Source: Verrucomicrobiota bacterium
GTDB lineage: Bacteria; Verrucomicrobiota; Verrucomicrobiia; Chthoniobacterales; Xiphinematobacteraceae
Direction: 5' to 3'
Length of the DNA stretch: 5,913 bases
NCBI GenBank assembly: GCA_003176035.1
Contig: PSRL01000022.1
Location: 1-5,913 of the forward strand
The notes beneath the pieces were generated by a model. It did not search any database. It was not told the DNA's origin and saw only the letters and a list, made by a program, of their open reading frames with translations. Of this stretch, positions 1 to 5,476 are shown piece by piece (position 1 is the first letter of the stretch; each line of letters begins with the position of its first letter). Position numbers and translations under genes: made by a program.

Positions 1-88
1 CACCACCCGAGCAAGCGAGAGGAGCGAAGTAAACTTGGCGATTCCGGCATCAACCCGCAAGCTGAAAATTTGTCTTGAAAAGCGTTAA
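1..88 (+). other. Possible 3' tail of an upstream gene, unresolved
   Basis: Two + strand frames are open from the left edge. One ends at a TGA at 76-78 after 25 codons, the other at a TAA at 86-88 after 28 codons. One minus frame is also open across part of the stretch. None of the translations resembles a protein end that I recognise, and open frames this short can occur by chance. The stretch may be the end of a gene lying to the left or simply noncoding sequence. Confidence 0.2.
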
Positions 89-104
89 AACTAATTCAAG
101 ATCA

Positions 105-134
105 CCGGTTCCGCCGGATTGATTTATTCCGGGA
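105..134 (+). promoter_or_regulatory. rplU leader with two alternative short hairpins over the ribosome binding site
   Basis: CCGG at 105-108 can pair with CCGG at 114-117 (5-nt loop). Alternatively CCGGA at 114-118 can pair with TCCGG at 128-132 (9-nt loop). The two stems share 114-117 and exclude each other. The second covers part of GGGA at 131-134, the only Shine-Dalgarno-like sequence before the rplU ATG at 143 (8-nt spacing). Just upstream, CTTGAA at 74-79 and TTCAAG at 95-100 form a further inverted repeat. Ribosomal protein operons are often autoregulated through leader structure, but the stems here are only 4-5 bp, so a regulatory role is inference. I found no convincing -35/-10 pair. 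Confidence 0.25.
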
Positions 135-142
135 CAAAATCT

Positions 143-457
143 ATGGCATACGCAATTTTTAAAACGGGTGGGAAACAGTATCGTGTTTGCCCTGGAGACA
201 TCATCGATGTTGAGCTGCTAGATGTGGAAGTAGGCTCTCAGACCCTATTTAACGAGGTCCTTTTGGTCTCAAGCGAGGAAAAGATCTCCCTAGGAACGCC
301 GTTTCTTAATGGAGCCTCAATTGCAGCCGAGGTCGTGGAACAGCGTAAGGACGAGAAAATTACGGCGTTCAAATTTAAGCGTCGTAAAGGGTACCACCGT
401 ACAGTAGGGCATCGTCGGCGACTCACCCGCCTCAAGATCACCGAAATCAACCATTAG
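143..457 (+). CDS. rplU: 50S ribosomal protein L21
   Basis: This encodes large-subunit ribosomal protein L21, an rRNA-binding protein that binds 23S rRNA. The 104-residue product has the usual family length, opens with the typical MAYAIFKTGGKQYRV, and ends with the basic signature KFKRRKGYHRTVGHR near residues 82-96. The frame extends upstream to a TTG at 119, but that would add eight residues unlike the family. The ATG at 143 gives the canonical N terminus and has GGGA at 131-134 as a weak ribosome binding site. rpmA follows after 10 bp, the usual rplU-rpmA pairing, so the two are almost certainly cotranscribed. No key region is missing. Confidence 0.97.
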   Translation: MAYAIFKTGGKQYRVCPGDIIDVELLDVEVGSQTLFNEVLLVSSEEKISLGTPFLNGASIAAEVVEQRKDEKITAFKFKRRKGYHRTVGHRRRLTRLKITEINH

Positions 458-467
458 AATTGTTTTT

Positions 468-710
468 ATGGCGCATAAAAAAGGACAGGGAAGCGTTAGG
501 AACGGTCGGGATAGCAGAAGTAAGCGACTTGGAGTAAAAAAATTCGGAGGCGAAGTTGTCCAGTCCGGTAGTATTATCATACGTCAGCGTGGAACAAAAT
601 TCCTTCCGGGACGGAATGTTGGATTGGGGAGAGATTATACCATTTTTGCTCTTTCCTCCGGCAGGGTCTATTTTGATGAGGGCGGCCGTCGAGTCAACGT
701 CAAGCTTTAA
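468..710 (+). CDS. rpmA: 50S ribosomal protein L27
   Basis: This encodes L27, the large-subunit protein whose N-terminal tail reaches towards the peptidyl transferase centre. The 80-residue product begins directly with MAHKKGQGSVRNGRDS, without the cleaved N-terminal extension found in Firmicutes. It carries the conserved KRLGVKKFGGE and GSIIIRQRGTKFLPG blocks, and its length is normal or slightly short. The start is fixed by this N terminus. It lies 10 bp after the rplU stop in the same operon. The spacer is T-rich and contains no purine-rich Shine-Dalgarno sequence, so initiation may depend on coupling to rplU translation. The expected next gene in many bacteria, obg, is not present in this window. 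Confidence 0.97.
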   Translation: MAHKKGQGSVRNGRDSRSKRLGVKKFGGEVVQSGSIIIRQRGTKFLPGRNVGLGRDYTIFALSSGRVYFDEGGRRVNVKL

Positions 711-730
711 AAGGAATTCCCGGATTGCTT

Positions 731-784
731 GGAGAGACAGCGTTGAATTTGAGAATTCTGCAGGCACTTCATTCAACTTGCTCC
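731..784 (+). repeat. Imperfect inverted repeat between rpmA and the exoribonuclease gene
   Basis: GTTGAAT at 742-748 is the exact reverse complement of ATTCAAC at 771-777, with a 22-nt loop. GGAG at 731-734 can pair with CTCC at 781-784 across an asymmetric internal loop. No T-run follows, so this is not a classical intrinsic terminator. It could be an RNA processing or stability element within the operon, or chance. Confidence 0.25.
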
Positions 785-799
785 CATTGGATTTAAGAC

Positions 800-1813
800 A
801 TGAAAGTCATGGATTTGAAATCCATTCCGGAGCTCAAATCTTTCTGTCAGAAAAATCCCTGGCAAGGTAAACTCTATGCTCAGGTTGAATCGCTGAGACG
901 AAAGGACTCGGCAAATGGCAAGCCTTATTGGGAACTAGGAATTCGGGATGCCGAGGGTAGTATGACGCTGCGAGCTTGGAGCGATGGTTTGGCATTTTCG
1001 CAGTGTTCATCTATTCTCGTCTGCGCTGTAGTCGAAATCACAGGCGAATTTTTTTGTAACGGTCAATATGGTTTGGATGCGCGCCGATGGGAAGTTCGCA
1101 CACTTTCCAAAGAGGAAAGCCAGTATTTTTTCCAAGGAAAATTTGCGACGGACGAAGATTTTAACTGGATTCAACAAACCGTAGCGAGATTGGAAGATCC
1201 CCGCCTTCGAGAATTGGCGCTACTTTTTCTAAAAGAGTTTGGGAGTAGGTTTTGCCGTGCCGCTGCGGCTCGTAAGATTCACCATGCCTATCGGGGAGGA
1301 CTCTGCCGTCATACTGCGCAAATGATGCGTATGGCCGATCAAACGGTTTCTATCTACCCTCACCTCAATCGAGATCTCTTAATCACCGGCGCACTTTTCC
1401 ATGATTGTGGAAAACTCTGGGAGGTTTGCCCTCCTGAGCAGGGTTTTTTAATTCCTCATGACATGAGAGGGGAGCTCATGGGACATATCTCCATTGGAAT
1501 TGAACTCATCAATACGTTGTGGAGAAAACTGCCCTTGGAATCCTGGAAAGAGATATCGCCTGCTTCAGAGGATGTGCGCCTTCACCTCATTCACCTAGTG
1601 GCCGCCCACCATGGAGAATATGGATTTGGCTCGCCGGTCTGCCCCAAAACCCCGGAAGCGCTCGCATTACATTTTATCGACAACCTTGATGCAAAATTAG
1701 AGATGATCAAAGAAGCCTATGCAACGAGTCATGAGGTAGGCTCAGGTGTTTTTGAAAAACATCATACCCTAAACGTCATGCCAATTTTCCCATTGCCGCC
1801 ACTGTCAAATTGA
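800..1813 (+). CDS. yhaM: YhaM-family 3'-5' exoribonuclease (OB-fold plus HD domain)
   Basis: The 337-residue product matches the layout of YhaM (about 314 residues in Bacillus). An N-terminal OB-fold-like nucleic acid-binding region (about residues 20-100, including WELGIRDAEGSMTLRAWSD) is followed by an HD phosphohydrolase domain. Visible metal-ligand candidates are H171 in GGLCRHT, the H201-D202 dyad in ALFHDCGK, H229, H270-H271 in AAHHGEYG, and D294 in HFIDNLDAK. The family degrades short RNA or DNA from the 3' end in the cytoplasm. No signal peptide or membrane segment is seen. The ATG at 800 has only a weak upstream GGA; an in-frame ATG at 809 is an alternative start that changes nothing in the domains. 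The gene lies 89 bp after rpmA and ends 23 bp before a tRNA. The family call is firm; the exact substrate is inferred. Confidence 0.88.
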   Translation: MKVMDLKSIPELKSFCQKNPWQGKLYAQVESLRRKDSANGKPYWELGIRDAEGSMTLRAWSDGLAFSQCSSILVCAVVEITGEFFCNGQYGLDARRWEVRTLSKEESQYFFQGKFATDEDFNWIQQTVARLEDPRLRELALLFLKEFGSRFCRAAAARKIHHAYRGGLCRHTAQMMRMADQTVSIYPHLNRDLLITGALFHDCGKLWEVCPPEQGFLIPHDMRGELMGHISIGIELINTLWRKLPLESWKEISPASEDVRLHLIHLVAAHHGEYGFGSPVCPKTPEALALHFIDNLDAKLEMIKEAYATSHEVGSGVFEKHHTLNVMPIFPLPPLSN

Positions 1814-1836
1814 CTCATATTGGATGCTGGCGAAGC

Positions 1837-1908
1837 GGGCGGTTAGCTCAGCGGTAGAGCGGCTGGTTTACACCCAGTAGGTCGGGGGTTCAAACCCCTC
1901 ACCGCCCA
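1837..1908 (+). tRNA. tRNA-Val(UAC)
   Basis: A complete 72-nt cloverleaf can be drawn. The acceptor stem is 1837-1843 with 1901-1907 (7 perfect pairs). The D stem is 1846-1849 with 1857-1860. The anticodon stem is 1862-1866 with 1874-1878, with a G-U at its base and loop TTTACAC. The anticodon TAC at 1869-1871 reads GUA, giving valine. The variable loop is 5 nt, the T stem is 1884-1888 with 1896-1900 (one G-U), and the T loop is TTCAAAC. The discriminator is A1908. The next bases are TTG, so CCA is not encoded and must be added by the nucleotidyltransferase, whose gene begins about 170 bp downstream on the other strand. The 5' end lies 23 bp after the exoribonuclease stop, which suggests processing from a longer transcript. 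Confidence 0.95.
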
Positions 1909-2076
1909 TTGCGCGAACCAGAGACTCGCCTATGCCAAAAGCGAGGAGGGGAGCGCGCGGGTAGGTCTCGGTTAGCTAGTCGATCCTAAAAAGGGCGTTT
2001 TAGCTAGTAAGCATGCATGTTCCGGAAACCCTCCCAAAGAATAAATCAACACGTGTGCCTTTGCGAATAGAAACGA
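1909..2076. repeat. Intergenic region between convergent units, with short repeats
   Basis: No gene is supported in these 168 bp. There is a direct repeat TTAGCTAGT at 1972-1980 and 2000-2008. A small stem pairs CTAAAA (1986-1991) with TTTTAG (1998-2003). CTCGC at 1925-1929 can pair with GCGAG at 1941-1945, and GAGAC at 1921-1925 with GTCTC at 1965-1969. Both transcription units converge here, so termination is expected in this stretch or nearby, but none of the stems is GC-rich and followed by a T-run. These repeats are described as seen; any terminator function is a guess. Confidence 0.3.
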
Positions 2077-3426
2077 TCAAACAGTGTTTGGAGCTGTCGG
2101 CGGAAACTTTTTCGCCACAAAGGCAAGGGCCTCTTCTTTGGAAGAGAGAAGGCCTTCGAGTTGCGCATTGTGAGCCGCTTCCAAAGCAACTTTAAATTGA
2201 GGGCCCGGTTTCCAGCCCATTGCTATGAGATCTCTTCCCGTCAAAAGCGCGGAAGGCACCAAAATTTCGGTTGAAAACTCGTGACGTTTTGCGATCAAAA
2301 ATTCGTAGTTGTCGAGCAGGCCATGGCTTCCCAGACAATCCACTCGATGTAGTTCTAATTCATCTTCAAAATCCGGGCGTGCCAGAAAGCGTTTCAGTGT
2401 CGAACGCCGCATATTTTTTACGTCCTTAAATGCCATATGATTTCGGACGATAGCCTCAGTTTTTTCAATATCTGAATTTGAATAGCGCAACCGTTTCATA
2501 ATTCGGATTGTCATTTCGGCACTGAGCTTTTCGTGGGTGTTAAAGCGGATCCTACCTGTTTCATCTACTCGTGCGGTTCCCGGCTTGCCAAGATCATGAA
2601 AAAGCACGGCCAGAACCAACGGGAGTGATACCTGGGAAGGTAGCAAAGAGAGCATGAGACGGGTATGGACAAAGACATCTCCCTCGGGATGAAATTCCAC
2701 TGGTTGTTCGCAACCTTTTAAAGCTTCTATCTCGGGAAGGAGATGCTTCAAAATCCCACTTTGATTTAACAAATCGAAGCCTCGGATTCTTTGTGACGAG
2801 AGAAAAATACGGTTGAGTTCTTCGCGAATTCGCTCAGCACTAATCTGGCTCAGGAGATGGGCTCGCGCGATCAATGCATCCCAGGTATCGGAATGAATTT
2901 CAAAATTCAGGACCGTTGCAAAACGGATCGCTCGCAGAATACGCAGGCGATCTTCTTCAAAACGAATCACGGGGTCGCCAATACAACGAACAACGCGGTG
3001 ATGAAGGTCCTTTTGACCATTAACGTAGTCCAATATACTCCCTTTTAGGGGATCTTCAAAGAGCCCATTGATAGTGAAGTCTCTTCGAAGAGCATCTTCT
3101 TTGGATCCGCCAAAGGAGACTTCTTCCGGATGACGGTGATCCAAATACCGCCCGTCTTTTCGAAAAGTGGCTATCTGGAAGGGAACGCTGTCTTGGATTA
3201 CCAGGGTGACTCCAAATTGAGCTCCTACAGGAACGGTCCTTTCAAAAATTGCCTCGATTTGATTCGGAGTGGCATCGGTGACGATGTCATAATCGTGAGG
3301 TGGAATGCCGAGAAGCTGGTCGCGCACGCAGCCGCCTGCGAATAGAGCCTCATGGTGACGGCTATGAAGTCTACGAACAATTTCCAGAGCAAGACGGCGG
3401 AGATGTAATGTTTGGGCCTGGCTCAT
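2077..3426 (-). CDS. cca: CCA tRNA nucleotidyltransferase with HD domain
   Basis: This enzyme adds or repairs the 3'-terminal CCA of tRNAs using CTP and ATP. The 449-residue product belongs to the class II CCA-adding/poly(A) polymerase family. It shows GGCVRD at residues 31-36, the metal-binding D45-Y46-D47 in DYDIVTDA, RRDFTINGL at 114-122, the nucleotide-recognition region EEDRLRILRAIRFA around 157-170, and ERIREE at 198-203. A C-terminal HD domain follows, with H254, H277-D278 in FHDLGK, H298 and H330, as in forms that also have phosphatase or phosphodiesterase activity. It is the last gene of the tlyA-nadK-cca block, 48 bp after nadK. The ATG at 3426 is the only reasonable start, since an in-frame stop lies upstream and no other ATG intervenes. 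A-adding-only or poly(A) polymerase activity cannot be fully excluded, but the neighbouring CCA-less tRNA supports CCA addition. Confidence 0.92.
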   Translation of the reverse strand: MSQAQTLHLRRLALEIVRRLHSRHHEALFAGGCVRDQLLGIPPHDYDIVTDATPNQIEAIFERTVPVGAQFGVTLVIQDSVPFQIATFRKDGRYLDHRHPEEVSFGGSKEDALRRDFTINGLFEDPLKGSILDYVNGQKDLHHRVVRCIGDPVIRFEEDRLRILRAIRFATVLNFEIHSDTWDALIARAHLLSQISAERIREELNRIFLSSQRIRGFDLLNQSGILKHLLPEIEALKGCEQPVEFHPEGDVFVHTRLMLSLLPSQVSLPLVLAVLFHDLGKPGTARVDETGRIRFNTHEKLSAEMTIRIMKRLRYSNSDIEKTEAIVRNHMAFKDVKNMRRSTLKRFLARPDFEDELELHRVDCLGSHGLLDNYEFLIAKRHEFSTEILVPSALLTGRDLIAMGWKPGPQFKVALEAAHNAQLEGLLSSKEEALAFVAKKFPPTAPNTV

Positions 3427-3447
3427 AATATGAGCCGCCGAACGGCG
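3420..3447 (-). promoter_or_regulatory. Tandem hairpins enclosing the cca start codon
   Basis: In the 48-bp nadK-cca spacer, a perfect 7-bp inverted repeat (3420-3426 with 3430-3436, 3-nt loop) contains the cca initiation codon (3424-3426) in one arm. Directly upstream in the mRNA is a second stem, 3436-3440 with 3443-3447, best drawn as 4 bp with a 4-nt loop. The space where a Shine-Dalgarno sequence should lie falls inside these stems and holds only a GGCGG-like stretch. The pairing is seen directly. Control of cca translation by this structure is inferred. Confidence 0.4.
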
Positions 3448-3474
3448 TATGAATACATATTTGTGAAGTCAAAA

Positions 3475-4335
3475 TTAGAAATTGCTGCCGCTCCATTTCA
3501 ATTTTTGCCTGAGAACCTGAGAAAAAGATCGCTCAGGTAACATAGCCAATGGGAGTGTGATCGGAGACTTTGTCAAACGCAATCTTTCTTTAGAACCGAG
3601 CTGATGGGAAGTCTGTCCATCGACAGCAACATTGACTTCTTGATTCGGAATCGAAAGACAAACTTCAATGATCGATTTGTCGCTGACAACCGTGGAACGG
3701 TTGGTGAGAACATGAGGACAGATCGGGGTCACAACAAAAGCACCTGATGTTGGCATGAGGATAGGCCCTCCGGCTGCGAGTGAATATGCTGTAGAGCCAG
3801 TGGGTGTCGCAATAATGAGCCCATCCGCATAGTAGCTCGTCAGCACATCGCCATCGATGAGCACACTGAGATGTACGAGGGAGGAACGAAAGCCGCGACT
3901 GATAACCGCATCGTTCAGCGCGAGCATCTGATCAAGGACTTCAGAATTTTCCTCCTTTTCGATTCTCACCGAAAGCATTGAACGGTGGCTGATCAGAAAA
4001 CTGCGGTTTGCTATACATTCAATAGCTTTTTCGATTTCCTGCGGGCCTAAACAGGTCAGAAAGCCGAGTGAACCAATGTTGATTCCAAAAATAGGCGGTA
4101 CCACTGGCACCATATGTCGAACAGCGCGCAGCAAAGTCCCATCGCCACCAAGTACGACTACGAGATCGCAGACCGCCGCCAGTTCTTTGGTATCGGCATG
4201 ATTCTTTTCGTCGACCGCGGCCGCCGTATAGCTTTCGAGGAGCACTTCTATGCCGGCCCCCCTGAGCTTCTTAGTAAGCTCTATCACAAGCGTTCTGGCT
4301 TCCTCTTTGGAGGCATGCGCAATGAGACCGATCAT
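3475..4335 (-). CDS. nadK: NAD kinase
   Basis: NAD kinase phosphorylates NAD to NADP and is the source of cellular NADP(H). The 286-residue product has the expected bacterial length and the diagnostic motifs: GGDGT at 63-67 with catalytic D65, NIGSLGFL at 86-93, the N141-D142 pair in NDAVISRG, the nucleotide-binding block ADGLIIATPTGSTAYS at 170-185, and DGQ at 239-241. It is cytoplasmic, with no signal or membrane segment. Its ATG overlaps the tlyA stop by 4 bp (ATGA at 4335-4332), so the start is well fixed. The bases just upstream are pyrimidine-rich with no Shine-Dalgarno sequence, consistent with translational coupling to tlyA. nadK next to tlyA is an arrangement found in several phyla. 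Confidence 0.96.
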   Translation of the reverse strand: MIGLIAHASKEEARTLVIELTKKLRGAGIEVLLESYTAAAVDEKNHADTKELAAVCDLVVVLGGDGTLLRAVRHMVPVVPPIFGINIGSLGFLTCLGPQEIEKAIECIANRSFLISHRSMLSVRIEKEENSEVLDQMLALNDAVISRGFRSSLVHLSVLIDGDVLTSYYADGLIIATPTGSTAYSLAAGGPILMPTSGAFVVTPICPHVLTNRSTVVSDKSIIEVCLSIPNQEVNVAVDGQTSHQLGSKERLRLTKSPITLPLAMLPERSFSQVLRQKLKWSGSNF

Positions 4336-5063
4336 GGGCGAAGGAAGGCTAGGAATTCTTTATTTCCGGAAGCGCCGGTGATAGGGGATTCCATAACTCC
4401 CCCCCAATGTGCTTGGAGAACGTCCCTCGCGAAAGTCTGAATTTTTTCGATAGCTTCCTGATGCGCGTCGCCGTCGCGAACGATTCCCCCCTTGCCAACA
4501 CGCTTTCTATCCAATTCAAATTGTGGTTTAATCAAAGCAATCATACAGCCTGTTTCATGGAGTAAGCCAAAGCTAGCCGGCAAAATCAATGTCAGGGAGA
4601 TGAAGCTGACATCAATGACTCCGATTTCCGGATGTTCTCCAAATTCAGCGACTGTTAGGTAACGGGCATTGATGCCCTCGTGAATGATGACGCGGGGATC
4701 TTTTCGCAAGCTCCAATGAAGTTGCCCTCGTCCCACATCAACAGCATGAACACGGCATGCGCCATGTCGCAATAAACAATCTGTAAATCCTCCTGTCGAG
4801 GAGCCGATATCGAAACAGATTTTGTGTTGAACATTGATATTAAAATGAGAAAGAGCAGCTTCCAGTTTGATCCCGCCTCGGCCAACATAACGCTCCCGGA
4901 TGACAATCTCAACAGCCGCATCTGCCGAAACGAACGTTCCTGGCTTGAGATTGGACCGCCCCTCAAGGCGGACCTCACCGGCCATAATAGCGCGTTGAGC
5001 CTTTTCCCGAGATTCAAAAAATTCTCTTTCCACCAATAGATTATCTAAACGGCAGCGTTTCAT
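4332..5063 (-). CDS. tlyA: TlyA-family rRNA (cytidine-2'-O)-methyltransferase
   Basis: TlyA proteins 2'-O-methylate cytidines in ribosomal RNA using S-adenosylmethionine. The 243-residue product has an N-terminal S4 RNA-binding domain (about residues 1-60: RLDNLLVEREFFESREKAQR, then AIMAGEVRLEG). An FtsJ-like Rossmann methyltransferase domain follows, with motif I DIGSSTGGFT at 85-94. The catalytic tetrad of the fold can be placed as K66 (GGIKLEAAL), D151 (DVSFISL), K179 (LIKPQFE) and E236 (GNKEF). The start ATG at 5063 is supported by the S4 N terminus MKRCRLDNLL and by GGGA four bases upstream in the mRNA. It is the first gene of tlyA-nadK-cca. Its first ~11 codons and upstream region are duplicated about 222 bp to the right. 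The specific rRNA site and any haemolysin-like role cannot be told from sequence. Confidence 0.93.
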   Translation of the reverse strand: MKRCRLDNLLVEREFFESREKAQRAIMAGEVRLEGRSNLKPGTFVSADAAVEIVIRERYVGRGGIKLEAALSHFNINVQHKICFDIGSSTGGFTDCLLRHGACRVHAVDVGRGQLHWSLRKDPRVIIHEGINARYLTVAEFGEHPEIGVIDVSFISLTLILPASFGLLHETGCMIALIKPQFELDRKRVGKGGIVRDGDAHQEAIEKIQTFARDVLQAHWGGVMESPITGASGNKEFLAFLRP

Positions 5064-5252
5064 TAGATCCCGAAAATTCCAAAAATATAACCATAAACTT
5101 TAATTATCAGATCTGCAATAGGTTAAATACCCATTTAAGAAATTTTGCTTCGGGCTGATTTTTGATGATGCTCATGTAACACGAGTGATGAATTAAGGTC
5201 CCGAATCAAAAAAATTTTGGTGAAAATTTGATGCTCCAAATGAATCCTTATG
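5031..5252. repeat. Tandem duplication, copy 1 (tlyA side)
   Basis: This is the left copy of a ~222-bp unit spanning the tlyA 5' end (antisense), the divergent intergenic region and the 5' end of the ACP gene. Aligned with 5253-5476 the offset is 222, then 223 after a 1-bp gap near 5136, then 224 after a 1-bp gap near 5222. I count about 25 substitutions and 2 single-base indels, roughly 88% identity. Similarity is clear up to 5248 and fades at 5249-5252. In this copy the tlyA end is functional and the ACP end is dead. Confidence 0.95.
5181..5248 (+). pseudogene. 5' remnant of the ACP gene (copy 1)
   Basis: This 68-bp stretch matches the first ~22 codons of the intact ACP gene at 5404 with only two substitutions and one 1-bp deletion. 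The start codon is ACG instead of ATG (5181-5183). A G missing near 5222 shifts the frame so that a TGA follows at 5229-5231. The next ATG, at 5188, runs straight into a TAA. No ACP could be made, and the phosphopantetheine-site region was never part of this copy. It is a by-product of the tandem duplication, not a decayed full gene. Confidence 0.85.
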
Positions 5253-5285
5253 CATCAATAACTTATCTAAACAGCAGCGTTTCAT
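5253..5285 (-). pseudogene. 5' remnant of tlyA (copy 2), opening a short chimeric reading frame
   Basis: Reading leftwards from an intact ATG at 5285-5283, the first ~11 codons (MKRCCLDKLLM) match the true tlyA N terminus MKRCRLDNLLV. The GGGATCT sequence before the ATG is also kept. Past the repeat junction the frame continues into antisense ACP-remnant sequence and stops at a TAA at 5195-5193, giving 30 codons. It lacks the S4 and methyltransferase domains and is most likely a dead end, though its start signals look as good as those of the real gene. Confidence 0.75.
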
Positions 5286-5476
5286 GAGATCCCGAAGGTC
5301 CCAAAAATACGACCGCAAACTTTAATTACCACATCTTCAACAAGTTAAATGCCCATTTTGAGAAATCTTGCTTCGGACTGATTTTTGGTGATTCTCATGT
5401 AACATGAGTGATGAATTAAAGTCCCGAATCAAAAAAATTTTGGTGGAAAATTTGATGCTCCAAATGAATCCTGAGG
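5253..5476. repeat. Tandem duplication, copy 2 (ACP side)
   Basis: This is the right copy of the same unit, directly adjacent to copy 1. Here the ACP end is functional and the tlyA end is a remnant. Segments kept in both copies include TTATCTAAAC (5041/5263), AAACTTTAATTA (5095/5317), CTGATTTTTG and CTCATGTAAC before the ACP start, and nearly all of the first 22 ACP codons. The order of parts is what a single tandem duplication across the divergent gene pair would leave. Clear similarity ends at 5472. Confidence 0.95.

Noticed and set aside
119..142. Upstream TTG start for rplU
   Set aside because: It adds eight residues unlike L21 N termini and ignores the GGGA placed 8 nt before the ATG at 143.
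1810..1836. TTGACT overlapping the yhaM stop as a -35 element for the tRNA
   Set aside because: Only 21 bp separate it from the tRNA 5' end, so a -10 and start site would fall at or inside the tRNA.
1965..2035. A second, degenerate tRNA sharing CGGTTAGCT with tRNA-Val
   Set aside because: No T-arm GTTCRA sequence, anticodon stem or matching acceptor stem can be drawn.
4114..4440. A 108-codon + strand frame opposite nadK and tlyA
   Set aside because: It lies fully antisense to two genes with clear catalytic motifs and has no recognisable protein features.
5031..5476. CRISPR array or dispersed repeat element
   Set aside because: There are only two long adjacent copies, with no spacer pattern, and they contain the ends of the two neighbouring genes, which points to a local tandem duplication.
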